A DNA stretch of 64,000 nucleotides from Bradyrhizobium huanghuaihaiense (GCF_007830635.1 NZ_VLLA01000004.1:124001-188000); one strand, 5' to 3'. Numbered from the stretch's first letter, positions 1 to 8,565 are shown. Numbers and translations: made by a program. Notes: generated from the sequence alone by a model not told the origin.

Positions 1-131
1 ATCGCGCCCACTGCGTCGGGCGCTCGATCCGGAAATGTGACGTCTATTGTCGCGGCTCTGACCACCGCGGACGTGATCAGCAGACTACCAACAACGAAGC
101 CACGAAGCAGATTCCACGAGAATATGCGCAT
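1..131 (-). CDS. Secreted protein of unknown function, 3' end outside window
   Basis: Only the first 43 codons are inside the window, so no function can be assigned. The ATG at 131 opens a classical Sec signal peptide: a basic residue near the N-terminus, a hydrophobic core (about residues 8-22) and an Ala-rich cleavage region ending near VVRAA. The start lies 13 nt downstream of the stop of the hydrolase gene on the same strand, with a GGGAAAG purine stretch upstream. The two genes therefore probably form one operon for exported proteins. Confidence 0.6.
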   Translation of the reverse strand, partial: MRIFSWNLLRGFVVGSLLITSAVVRAATIDVTFPDRAPDAVGA

Positions 132-144
132 GGCCGCTTTCCCA

Positions 145-1725
145 CTACGGAGCGAACTCCCAGTATTTGGGCGGCGGCGGGTTGGCCGGTACCGGTATGA
201 TCTGCCGAAGCCGCTTGTTTGGTGGCCGTACACCATCGAGCAGCAATCCCATGTCATCGATCAATGACCTGTTGGTGGCGAACGTGTCATGGTTCAGTCC
301 AAACAACTCGTCGCCCATTCTGGTGACGTCGATTGAATCAATTCCCGGCAACGTTAGCGGCTTACCATACACATATCCCGCTCGCGGCACGTTTCTTGCC
401 GCCTTCATAGATGCCAGAAGTGTCTTGTCTGAAGCCGATGCATACAACGTCACACCAGTGAGCAGCCCCTGAACGCCTGGAACGAACCGCATAAACTGGT
501 CCTTATCGACGTCCGGCGCGGCCAGAATCCATTCACCGAACTTCTTACTGTCCTGAGAGGACGCTTGGCCTCGAAGCGCATTCAGCACAAGATAGTTGCC
601 CATACTGTGGGCCACAATATTTACCCGCCTTATCCCAAGCTCATCACGAAGCAATCGGAGAAGCTCTAGAAAGCTATCGCTGTCAGTCAGGGCGCTATCT
701 CGATCGTAGAGATAAGACCGCGCCAAATCGAGCGGGTTTCTCGCGTTACCCCAAGAAGGCCACGAGTACAAAACAGGCAAGCCCTTGTACTGGAGATCCC
801 AGAAGACCTGAGCGGCTCTATATACGGCATCGTCAAAAGTGTTGTTGAAGCCGTGTACAAACACGAGCGCTTCGGTAGTGCGCGCCGCCTTAGCCGTATC
901 AGACCACGTAGGCTTTCCGATAACGCCTTGCCTAGAAATTACAAAGTGCTTTCCAGGATCGAGTTTCTCTTCATAAGTTCCGATGAGTGCCTCGCGGATT
1001 TTCGGGACCCGTACGTTCCCCATCTTGTGGTCGTCCGGAATCCTAACACGAAGACCGCCGAATGTGATGGTTGTGCCTCGCTTTTCGCTAAACGACTTCT
1101 GCTCACGTGCTCTCGTCGTCGCAAACAAAAAGTCGATCGTGCGCGGATCAGGATCTGGGCCTGTCGCTAACGCGGCACCTGCACTAACCATTGGCTCTTC
1201 CCGCAGATTACTCCCAAATGCGAGATTTGGTCGGTTACTTTCGAAGATTCGAAAGTCGATTCGGAAAGCGAAGGCGTCTATCAGGCCGACCTCCGTATTG
1301 TAGCCGATGAGATAATAGCTCCGTTGGCCTCCAGCGGCGACAACTGCGCCCGGATCACCGCGCAGCAGGTCATGAGTCAGCTCTACTTCAAAAAAGTACC
1401 TTGGTTTCACGTACCCGCTGGCAATGACTGAGGCTTTTCGGGGCAAGGACAAGTCTTGGACTTGTTCGGAAAGCTTGTCGCCATTCACCGACAGATGCTC
1501 GAATATCTTTGACTCAAGAACCGGCCTGAAAGCAGTTAAGTCATTGGATCCAAAGGCCAAGAAGATATCCGTTGCAACCTGCACAGGATCTGCTGCACCC
1601 AAGTCGGGACTTTGACTTCCTTGGGTCGCAAGGGCCAGAGGCGCGGGCGCCTGCGGCCATGCCGGTGAACACACGAGGTAAAAAAAACTCAATACGGCTA
1701 AAACCGGAATACGGCACTTGATCAT
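145..1725 (-). CDS. Secreted alpha/beta hydrolase, DUF900 esterase/lipase type
   Basis: This 526-residue protein begins with a Sec signal peptide (about residues 1-24, ending near PAWPQA). After a roughly 170-residue N-terminal region of unknown function comes a DUF900 alpha/beta hydrolase domain (about 195-500). Visible landmarks are the DFLFATTR entry motif near 198, the oxyanion-hole loop HGFNNTF at 291, and the nucleophile elbow AHSMGN with Ser374. AAPDVD follows later as the likely acid, and NHDTF as the likely His loop. Proteins of this family are serine hydrolases of mostly unknown substrate. A GAGG motif precedes the ATG. The stop is 13 nt from the next exported-protein gene, which suggests cotranscription. 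Base composition is lower in G+C than in the core genes further right. Confidence 0.85.
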   Translation of the reverse strand: MIKCRIPVLAVLSFFYLVCSPAWPQAPAPLALATQGSQSPDLGAADPVQVATDIFLAFGSNDLTAFRPVLESKIFEHLSVNGDKLSEQVQDLSLPRKASVIASGYVKPRYFFEVELTHDLLRGDPGAVVAAGGQRSYYLIGYNTEVGLIDAFAFRIDFRIFESNRPNLAFGSNLREEPMVSAGAALATGPDPDPRTIDFLFATTRAREQKSFSEKRGTTITFGGLRVRIPDDHKMGNVRVPKIREALIGTYEEKLDPGKHFVISRQGVIGKPTWSDTAKAARTTEALVFVHGFNNTFDDAVYRAAQVFWDLQYKGLPVLYSWPSWGNARNPLDLARSYLYDRDSALTDSDSFLELLRLLRDELGIRRVNIVAHSMGNYLVLNALRGQASSQDSKKFGEWILAAPDVDKDQFMRFVPGVQGLLTGVTLYASASDKTLLASMKAARNVPRAGYVYGKPLTLPGIDSIDVTRMGDELFGLNHDTFATNRSLIDDMGLLLDGVRPPNKRLRQIIPVPANPPPPKYWEFAP

Positions 1726-2289
1726 GATGGCCTCGAAGCGATTTTTGAGAGACCCGGAATTCCCGGACGATCAATGCGAGTGAGGCCAATTTTGCTCTAT
1801 GGGAGACCGGTTGTATATCTCTCTATAAACAATCTTTTTCCTGGCTATATCTCTCCCAAGCGTTTTCTGCGATTGCGAGATGTTCCTTGCGGACGGCACT
1901 CGGCCCCGCATCCCGCCTTCGGCGCCGCTATACTGTTGCTCCTCTCCAGCAGCTCGAGGGTGAGCACGTCCGCCCCGGTACTCCCCACGTCATTGTAGCC
2001 ACCTGCCCCATACCAGGGAGCGAACAGCCACCGACCGCGGAAACCGTCCAGGGTTGGTTGAGGGACGGCCTCGCGCATGTCGCATTTAGAGGGCACGCGG
2101 TGCTCTACGATGGCGGGAGGCGCCACCCTCTCACTGTCGAAGAATGGCAGGAGCAGCACTGCCGAGCCGCCGAAGGGCCGTCCCTGCATTGATGTCGACC
2201 AGCATGGCATCTATGGGCATGCGGCAATCATCCTCACGGGTTGTCAACCTTTGGCGAACATGGTGGAAGCACTGTAGGAGAGCACGCAC
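1726..2289. other. 564-bp gap with no supportable gene
   Basis: This gap lies between two divergent operons and must hold both promoters. Open frames of 100-120 codons exist on both strands around 1845-2210, but neither has a recognisable domain, a good ribosome site or clearly coding composition. A TAGGAG ribosome-binding motif for the DUF488 gene lies at about 2275-2280. The middle could be a decayed gene, but I could not identify it. Confidence 0.5.
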
Positions 2290-2802
2290 ATGACGACACT
2301 TTTCACCGTTGGATACGAAGGTTGCAAGCCATCCGACCTGTTCGCGAGCCTTCAGAAAAATGGCGTCAAGCTGCTGATCGACGTCCGAGACGTGCCGATT
2401 TCGCGCAAACCGGGCTTCTCGAAAACTGCCCTTGCGCAGGGATTGGATAAAGCCGGTATCCAATATCTGCACCTTAAGGGGCTTGGCGATCCGAAGCCCG
2501 GGCGGACGGCCGCCCGGGAGGGCCGGTTTTCTGATTTCCGCCGAATATTCGCGGCACACATGATGACTACTGCGGCGCAGCAAGCTTTAACTGATGCTCT
2601 CTCGGCCGCCTCGAAATCCGTTGCATGTTTGCTTTGCTTTGAACAGGATCACACCAATTGCCACCGCTGCATCGTCGCTGATTCGATGGTGAGGCGCGGT
2701 AAGTTTAAGCTTGTTCATTTGAGCGCAGCACCGTTAGCCGGTCACAAAGTGCCGAGGGGCCGAATTTCCTCCGATGACAGGACACCCGCCCACATGGGGT
2801 AG
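2290..2802 (+). CDS. DUF488 family protein
   Basis: The 170-residue product matches the DUF488 family: an N-terminal FTVGYEG motif, a central LIDVRDVP strand-loop, the SRKPGFSK segment and a C-terminal Cys/His cluster (CLLCFE then CHRC). The biochemical role of DUF488 proteins is not established; they are often found in variable genome regions. The gene overlaps the next gene by 29 nt, so the two are probably translationally coupled. An AGGAG motif lies about 10 nt before the ATG. Confidence 0.85.
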   Translation: MTTLFTVGYEGCKPSDLFASLQKNGVKLLIDVRDVPISRKPGFSKTALAQGLDKAGIQYLHLKGLGDPKPGRTAAREGRFSDFRRIFAAHMMTTAAQQALTDALSAASKSVACLLCFEQDHTNCHRCIVADSMVRRGKFKLVHLSAAPLAGHKVPRGRISSDDRTPAHMG

Positions 2803-3547
2803 CACCGAGGCAATAGTGATGGTGAAGGCGGCGCCGCAGGTCGGCCGACGTCATGGTGAAACGGTCTGCTGTGCTGGGATCGATCTATACGGCAATTGGC
2901 TCAGATTGTATCCGGTGTCCTTTCGAACGCTCGAGCAGTCGAAAAAATTTGGCCGCTGGGATCGAATAAGGTTCAACTGGCGACTGCCTAACGATGATAG
3001 GCGGGTCGAGAGCCGCCGAGTGGATCAGCAGTCAATCGAGATTGTCGGCAAGCTGAAGAAATCGGAGCGAGCGGCGTTTCTTGCAAAGGCCGTCGTGACA
3101 AGCTTGGCGCGGGAACGCGAGGCCGGCAGAAGCTTTGCGCTTCTCAGGCCCGAGATCATTGCATTCAAGATCGAAAAAAAGGATGCAGCAGAAGTCAAAG
3201 TGGAAAAAGAGCTATTCGATTCAATCCGCGCGCAAGATGACCTTTTCGCGAAGCAAGTGACCAACAACTACAATCCCTGTCCGTATAATTTCAAATATCG
3301 CTACCGAACTGACGACGGTATTCGCGAAGGTACGTGTCAGGATTGGGAAATCGAGGCCACGTATCATAATTGGTCGCGCGACTATGGTGATCAGCGAGCG
3401 CTTTCCGACATGGAGCGAGTGTTCGGGAAAGAGTATCCGGAGAAAGGAATGCTCTTGGCGATGGGTACCCACTCACTCCATCAAGACACATGGCTCATCA
3501 ACGGAGTGGTGCGCCAAGACGATATTGACCAAGGTTCAATGTTTTAA
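2774..3547 (+). CDS. Conserved hypothetical partner of the DUF488 protein
   Basis: The 257-residue protein has no catalytic motif that I recognise. Its N-terminal core (V-K-A-P...GETVCCAGI...WLRLYPV) resembles conserved proteins that start with a short beta strand followed by a CTAGI-like segment, and I recall such genes beside DUF488 genes. The C-terminal half is rich in aromatic residues (NNYNPCPYNFKYRYR, YHNWSRDYGD). The ATG at 2774 overlaps the DUF488 gene. An alternative ATG at 2819 has a GAGG motif but would cut off part of the first strand, so I keep 2774 with some doubt. The overlap implies that the two products act together. Confidence 0.7.
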   Translation: MTGHPPTWGSTEAIVMVKAAPQVGRRHGETVCCAGIDLYGNWLRLYPVSFRTLEQSKKFGRWDRIRFNWRLPNDDRRVESRRVDQQSIEIVGKLKKSERAAFLAKAVVTSLAREREAGRSFALLRPEIIAFKIEKKDAAEVKVEKELFDSIRAQDDLFAKQVTNNYNPCPYNFKYRYRTDDGIREGTCQDWEIEATYHNWSRDYGDQRALSDMERVFGKEYPEKGMLLAMGTHSLHQDTWLINGVVRQDDIDQGSMF

Positions 3548-3642
3548 CTCACTCTTGGATTCGACATCGGCCTGACCTCATGGTTGTATGGCCAATGGCA
3601 CCTTCGGCACACGCACGCCACGCTACTGAGGGGGCAACCCTT

Positions 3643-3984
3643 CTAGCGTTTATTGCATTCCGCGTAGTAGCCACCGTTGTCTTGGATCCACAGCATGCCT
3701 CCATTCGAACCGGTAGCCTTGTTGGCCACATACTGATCGCGACAAGTCAGCATTCGAGCTTGTCCGGGTTCCTCCGACGAGTAGCTGGGCGAAACGTCCT
3801 TTGGGAAGACGACCGGTGAGCGGAACGTTTGTGGGCTGACCGGGGGTGCGGCCGGCGGCTTGCTCTCGACAGGGGTTACCGGTTGACCCCATGCCGAAAA
3901 GGCGGATGCAAAGACGTCCGCGCCTGACGGTCCCTTCTCGATCGCTAAAATGGCACGGCGCTGCGTCTTGTATTGGAGCGGCAT
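3643..3984 (-). CDS. Small Cys-containing protein, probable damaged N-terminus
   Basis: The last 40 residues (ARMLTCRDQYVANKATG, then WIQDNGGYYAECNKR) look like a conserved small secreted-protein C-terminus with two Cys. They follow a Pro-rich linker (PVTPVESKPPAAPP). The ATG at 3984 gives 113 residues, but the N-terminal part is a poor signal peptide, although AFSAWGQ resembles a cleavage site. The same frame stays open to 4131, next to the broken transposase, so the original 5' end may have been altered by that insertion. I do not know the function. Confidence 0.45.
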   Translation of the reverse strand: MPLQYKTQRRAILAIEKGPSGADVFASAFSAWGQPVTPVESKPPAAPPVSPQTFRSPVVFPKDVSPSYSSEEPGQARMLTCRDQYVANKATGSNGGMLWIQDNGGYYAECNKR

Positions 3985-4123
3985 GTCGAACCAAGAGCGG
4001 TCGTTCAGCAGCTGTAGTTCCGGGAGCGGTCGGCATCGACGTTTGACAGTCCGACGAGGAAAAAGCCGTCGGTGACTTTGACAGCTAATCCGTCGTTCGT
4101 GAAGAACGTCCCTGAGCACCGTT

Positions 4124-5453
4124 TTACGCAAGGTGTGGTTGCGATAGGTGGCGACAGAGTATCCATAACAGGCCGCATAAAAGTTCGGTGAGCCAGCGGC
4201 GGAGCAGGCTGAAGTTGTAGCCGGCGGCGGCGAGCACGGCGTTGGTGCGGTCGCCGTCGCGACCCTTGAGATGGTTACGGCGCATTCGGTGGTCGTCCTT
4301 GAGATGGCCGATCACAGGCTCGACGGCGGCGCGACGCCGCATCTCGCGGCGGATGGCTTTGGTGACACGGCGAACCTGGCCGCTGATCCAGACCTTGAAT
4401 CGGTCAGGATAGTTGTGGCCGCGGTAGCCCTTGTCGCCGTGGATGCGGCGCGCTGCAACACCAGTGAGCTTTTCGAGGTCGGCGATGACGGGACCGAGCG
4501 TGTGGCCGTCATAGGGATTGCCGTGCAGGGCCTTGGCATGCAGTACGAACTGCCCGCCTTTGGGCGCGGTGGCAGGCGTGGCAATCGAGACTTTGCAGCC
4601 AAATTCGTAAGGTGCCCGGGCCTTGCCTTTGCCGATGCACTCCACCTCGGGGGCGTGCAACGAGTAGACCTTGGGACCGCGCTGACGCTGCTCTTGATGG
4701 CGAACCCGGTGGGCGAGATCGAGCAGCGGACCAAAGCGATCCTCAAGCGCAGGGTCGCCCTCGATCTTGCGTCTGATGTCACGGATGATGCGGCCAAGCC
4801 GGGTGCGCAGGAATTTGAGCTCTCGCCGGGCACGCTTGAACTGGTGGGCATGCGTGTAGCGTCCCACCATGATGGCGGCGCGCCTGGCCACGCGCAGATA
4901 GCTTTGGCGCAGTTCGACGCTCTCGCGTTTGGCCAAACCGACCAGCTTCTCGATCGCCCGGTGCATGAGCCGCGCATCGCTCGGATGCGCGATCGACTTC
5001 TCCTGTACGGTGGTATCCACAACGAGCCGCTCGAGATCTTTGGTCTCGATTGCCCCAGTTCGATGCGCCACCGAGAGGCTTTCTTGCAACAGCGCGGCGA
5101 TCTGCTCCTCACCCAGCCGCTGGCGCCAGCGGGTCAGCGACGAGCGATCGAATGGCAAGTCGTGCCGGAACACCACCTCGCCGCAGAAATACTGAAAATA
5201 CGGGTTCTCGACCCCCGCACAGCGCCTCGTCAGAGAGATTGTGCATGTGCTTGAGGATGAATAGTCCGGCTACCAATCGTGTCGGCAACGGTGGCTGCCC
5301 CGGACCGAGGCGACAGACCGAACTGAAGCGTCCCGCCAGGAAGTCCCAATCGATCTCCGCCGCCAGACGCACCAACGGATGGCGAAGGTTGATGATCTTC
5401 TCCAGAGATGGACGAAACAGATCGTCCTGACGATCGTCGCGCGGATGGCTCAT
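4124..5453 (-). pseudogene. IS5-family transposase, frameshifted
   Basis: Two frames join into one IS5-type transposase. The N-terminal part starts at ATG 5453 (MSHPRDDRQ, then PTRLVAGLFILKHMHNLSDE) and runs to about 5215. There it leaves frame at a run of five G where about five bases appear to be missing. The rest continues in another frame from about 5210 to 4124 with the DDE-type core: VVDTTVQEK, HGDKGYRG, and the C-terminal EPVIGHLKDDHR...NHLKG. Without the shift it would be about 440 residues. I could not find convincing terminal inverted repeats or target duplications. The element is probably inactive unless programmed frameshifting rescues it. Confidence 0.8.
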
Positions 5454-6043
5454 GGGTTCTCCCCAACAGCGAATCTCGCCGTCAAAGGAATCACGAAGCC
5501 GCCCAATCCGGAATCCAAAAACGCAAGAAAACCAGGACCTACCCACGGCTTTCTTGCAAAATCGAATACTTGCTCGCGTCAAATCACTGCGACAGATCAA
5601 TCGCTTCCGAATTCTTCACGGGCGACTAATCCGGCCAGCGGGGTCGCAGTCAGCGTCTTTAAGAACCCAAGAAGCCATAGGAACGTTGACTTGTCGAATC
5701 CGAAAGGGCGGCCGAGATGTTGATAATCGCCAGCCACCTCCTGCGGATCGTGAGCAGCCGGCGAGGTCAGTCGGATTTCTAGTGATGCCCTCTCCCCGGC
5801 AATGCCTGAGAAGCCTACGCGCGGAATTGGCGTCAGAGCTAGTTTCGCTCAAATAGGCCAGAAAATGAAACATCTACCAAAAGGTTAACGCGCCCCGGCG
5901 CCGGCCCCCCGACTTGAGGCGGCCGCGAATCAGTCTTTGCGTTGCCGTGCCGCAGCTCCAATTGAACGTCTTGACAAAGCACGACTTTAGATTCCGTGAC
6001 CGCCGAGTCGCGATATGATATGGTCTTCGTCATAGAGGCCAAG
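5454..6043. other. 590-bp gap: right flank of the IS and spacer
   Basis: This stretch should contain the right end of the insertion sequence, but the inverted repeat could not be defined by eye. Frames here are short and unlike proteins. Upstream of 6044 there is an AGAGG motif for the Panacea gene. I see no other feature. Confidence 0.4.
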
Positions 6044-6490
6044 ATGAACATTCAGGATGCTTGCGACTACATCATTGTGAGGCTTACGGAGGACGGCGGA
6101 TTTCTGAACGTCCTGAAGTTGCACAAATTGCTTTACTACTGCCAGGCTTGGAGCCTGGCCTTTGGTCGTGGTCCGCTGTTTCCTCAAAACAGTTTTCAGG
6201 CCTGGGTTCATGGGCCCCTAAGCCGCGCCGTCTATGACCGGTTCGTTCAGACGAAGGCGATGTATTCGTCGGTCGGGCTTCCTGATGTCCGGCAAGGTTT
6301 TGATCCGATGGGCCTGACTGAGGCTGACCGCGCCTTTATCAACTCCGTGCTCGAGGTCTACGCCCCGCTTTCCGGCGACCAACTCGAGGAAATGACACAC
6401 CGAGAAGAGCCGTGGATCGAGGCCCGTGCTGGAGTCTCGGCGTCATCAGCGACTTGGGTGAGCTCCTTGAAGCAACGATCGATAGCCTGA
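6044..6490 (+). CDS. Panacea-domain (DUF4065/SocA-like) protein
   Basis: The 148-residue product has the Panacea/DUF4065 pattern: an N-terminal helix IQDACDYIIVRL, the signature LNVLKLHKLLYYCQAWSLAF, the QAWVHGPL segment and the ending LEEMTHREEPWIEARAG. This family includes the proteolytic adaptor/antitoxin SocA and antitoxins of diverse toxin pairs. The ATG at 6044 is preferred over 5996 because AGAGG lies 5 nt upstream. After EARAG the frame loses similarity. A frame change near 6434 would instead read LGVISDLGELLEATIDSLT, so the C-terminus may be shifted. No toxin gene is evident next to it. Confidence 0.75.
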   Translation: MNIQDACDYIIVRLTEDGGFLNVLKLHKLLYYCQAWSLAFGRGPLFPQNSFQAWVHGPLSRAVYDRFVQTKAMYSSVGLPDVRQGFDPMGLTEADRAFINSVLEVYAPLSGDQLEEMTHREEPWIEARAGVSASSATWVSSLKQRSIA

Positions 6491-6522
6491 CATAGAGTCG
6501 GAGTTACCCGGCCCGCAGGCCA

Positions 6523-6651
6523 GTGATCCGATACGTCCAGGAGCGCTTCGCCGCGGAGACAGGGGGGAGATTTTCAAAGCGTATCGCATACGAGCTGAAG
6601 GAACGTAACTGCTTGGGCGGGACTGAAACTGATGCCGAGGCGTCCTTCTGA
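6523..6651 (+). pseudogene. Possible short gene remnant
   Basis: From a GTG at 6523 the frame reads a plausible protein-like segment (RYVQERFAAETGGRFSKR, then IAYELKERNCLGG) and stops at 6649-6651. It has charged amphipathic helices and no low-complexity character. There is no good ribosome site, and I could not name a family. It lies in a stretch where several small frames are broken, so I treat it as a remnant. Confidence 0.2.
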
Positions 6652-6689
6652 CCGACAACGCGACAAGTGGCTTCCCGACAGTCCGTGAG

Positions 6690-7009
6690 GATTACTTGGA
6701 AAAAGATGGTGGCCAAGGCGTCGTTGGTCGTTCGCTACAGTCCCGCTCAGGATAAGGTCTCCCATCCCGTAGCTGGCCGGCCCGAGCTTTACTTCGCTCA
6801 ACGTGAGATCGGCCTCCTTGATCGCCGTAGCGGCAAAGTACTCTTGAGCTTGTGCGAGCGAGCTCGGCGCGGACCTCCTTGCCGGATTTCCAGCCTATGT
6901 TGTAACGCTTGGTCGTGGATCGAGCAGCTTCAAGAACAGCGATTGCGGCATCTGTGAAGCCGCCGCTGGTCCAGAGCTCGAAATGAACTTGAGACGAGTT
7001 GAGGCGCTC
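6690..7009 (-). pseudogene. Frameshifted remnant of an unidentified protein
   Basis: On the minus strand, 7009 to about 6860 reads a natural-looking segment (NSSQVHFELWTSGGFTDAAI, then KRYNIGWKSGKEVRAEL). The reading then continues one frame over, from about 6865 to 6780, as AQEYFAATAIKEADLTLSEV. The join suggests a small deletion or insertion near 6862. The FELWTSGGFT...KRYNIGW pattern recalls C-terminal parts of nuclease-like or accessory proteins, but I cannot assign it with confidence. No intact start is visible. Confidence 0.3.
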
Positions 7010-7021
7010 TTCTGCTTTTGT

Positions 7022-7162
7022 CGCCTTGTAGACCCTTCTGGACCAAGATCGGCGCGCGGCCTGGCAACAGGACGGCAAGGGCTTCAACATCCAGTTGAGC
7101 TGCCTGCCATTGAACGGCCGCCTCGTGGTTCGCGAACCCAAGGCCGACGCGGAGGCGGGGCA
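7022..7162 (+). pseudogene. Small conserved protein remnant, frameshifted
   Basis: The frame ending at a stop at about 7164 reads AWQQDGKGFNIQLSCLPLNG then RLVVREPKADAEAGQ. I recognise this as the C-terminus of a small conserved protein often found on rhizobial mobile elements. Just upstream the matching FWTKIGA segment is in another frame, displaced by an apparent extra CG in GGCGCGCGG near 7055. The gene is therefore probably broken. The last codons overlap the start of the next small gene. Confidence 0.35.
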
Positions 7163-7348
7163 ATGAGCCCAGCCGCCACGCGGGGCTACGACGTCGGCTT
7201 CAAAAGCTGGATGACATACGAAACCCTCGTGCTCGCCAGCAGCGAGCACGAGGCCATCGCCAAGGGCAAGGCCATTTACGGCCTCGCCGGCCTCGGCGAT
7301 TTTTCGTTCAGCGATTGCGGCGAAGGACTGGCTCGCCTAGGTTCATGA
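7163..7348 (+). CDS. Small hypothetical protein, mobile-element type
   Basis: The ATG at 7163 is preceded by a good GGAGG motif 8 nt upstream and opens a 61-residue protein. Its core (YETLVLASSEHEAIAKGKAI, then DFSFSDCGEG) resembles short rhizobial accessory proteins. The final residues after DCGEG look unlike such proteins, so the true C-terminus may be frameshifted. It overlaps the remnant before it, as in a small operon. Function unknown. Confidence 0.5.
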   Translation: MSPAATRGYDVGFKSWMTYETLVLASSEHEAIAKGKAIYGLAGLGDFSFSDCGEGLARLGS

Positions 7349-7570
7349 GCCGGAGGCGCATTCATGAACGTCGTCCTCAAGCCGGGTACGCGTTGACGAT
7401 AGATCTCCGACATATTCATCCGAAGTCGATGGCAGCAGCGCGACGCCTGCCGCATTCAGGCGGTTGCCTCAGCTTCCGGCAGCAGGAGCCAAGCTCAAGA
7501 CGATTGCTCAGAAAACCGCCTCTGTGCAAGACCATGGGTCCCTGTACGCGCAATAAGAGGAAACCGCGCT

Positions 7571-8014
7571 GTGACACTCTCTCTTGACGGCGAAATTCGA
7601 GACGGACGGCATTACATGCAGGTCCGCGTCTATTTCGAAGATACCGATTCCGGCCAGATTGTTTATCACGCGAATTTTTTGCGTTTCATGGAACGTGGCA
7701 GAACGAATTACTTGCGCCTGCTCGGCACCAATCAGCAAGCGCTGCTCGAGGAAACGCGGAACGATGCGCCGGGCTTCGCCTTCGTTGTCCGTTCGATGAC
7801 AATCGATTTTCTAAAACCGGCAGTCTTGGACGACCTGCTTGACATTGTCACGGTCCCGCAAGAGGTGAGAGGCGCGTCGATTGCCTTGCTGCAGGAGTGC
7901 AGGCGCGGGGGTGATCTCTTGGTCTCGGCGCGTGTACGGGTCGCGTTTATCTCAGGCGGAAAAGCGCAGCGCATCCCAAAGGCTCTGAGGCTTGCTATGG
8001 AAGAGCACAGATAA
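7571..8014 (+). CDS. ybgC: YbgC-type acyl-CoA thioesterase, intact copy
   Basis: The 147-residue hotdog-fold protein has the full 4-hydroxybenzoyl-CoA-thioesterase signature YFEDTDSGQIVYHANF, with the catalytic Asp26 and His33 spaced seven residues apart as in E. coli YbgC, followed by ERGRTNYLRLLG. Such enzymes hydrolyse short acyl-CoAs, and in many Proteobacteria ybgC lies beside tol-pal, which is not the case here. The predicted start at 7571 is a GTG. A second, 5'-truncated copy follows 53 nt later. The first copy has lower G+C and clearly differs from the second throughout, so it is not a simple recent duplication. Confidence 0.8.
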   Translation: MTLSLDGEIRDGRHYMQVRVYFEDTDSGQIVYHANFLRFMERGRTNYLRLLGTNQQALLEETRNDAPGFAFVVRSMTIDFLKPAVLDDLLDIVTVPQEVRGASIALLQECRRGGDLLVSARVRVAFISGGKAQRIPKALRLAMEEHR

Positions 8015-8067
8015 ATCTGCCTTTCGTTCACGCTTTAACGCTCCAGCGACCCAATGAAATCAATGCG

Positions 8068-8472
8068 TTGGCCTTTTGTTGCGATATCGTCAAGTCAGAG
8101 TTTTCCGGGATCGTCTATCACGCCAATTATCTGCGCTACATGGAGCGCGGCCGGACCAATCATCTCAGGCTGATGGGCGCCGAGCAGCAGGCGCTGTTCG
8201 AGCAGGTGGAGACGGAAGGCGCCGGCTTTGCCTTCGTCGTGCGCTCGATGCATCTCGATTTCCTCAAGCCCGCGCGGATGGACGACGTGCTCGACGTCGT
8301 GACCTGGCCGATCGCGGTGAAGGGCGCCTCCATCATGCTGGCGCAGGAGGTCCGGCGCGGCGAGGACGTGCTGGTGAAGGCCGAGGTGCGCGTCGCCTTC
8401 ATCAGCGACGGCCGCGCCCAGCCGATCCCGAAATCGATCCGCACCTTGATGAAGGCTGATTTGATTTCCTGA
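8068..8472 (+). pseudogene. ybgC: YbgC thioesterase, 5'-truncated second copy
   Basis: From about 8096 the frame reads a typical YbgC protein (FSGIVYHANYLRYMERGRTN onward, to the C-terminus). Upstream of that point similarity stops abruptly: the expected YYEDTD is replaced by CCDIVKSE, so the catalytic Asp is lost (a Glu stands in its place). The only in-frame start is a TTG at 8068 with no ribosome site. The junction also marks the change from low to high G+C. I infer that the native gene was cut at about 8095 by an insertion or recombination event. Confidence 0.7.
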
Positions 8473-8565
8473 TCGCCCGATAAGTGATCGGCCGATAGGT
8501 GATGGCCTCTCGACTCCGCGGCATGCCGGCGTAGATTGCCGCTCCCGCCAACCGATGAGGCCACC

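Noticed and set aside
1845-2210. A 121-codon minus-strand frame in the first gap
   Set aside because: Some segments look protein-like (APWYGAGGYNDVGSTG), but no ribosome site, family or conserved neighbour supports it.
4271-5254. A 327-codon open frame on the plus strand
   Set aside because: It lies antisense to the clearly conserved IS5 transposase and has no recognisable protein features.
4100-5560. Terminal inverted repeats of the IS (TTTTACGCAAG against TTTTGCAAGAAAG)
   Set aside because: The match is weak and needs gaps, so I did not place the IS ends.
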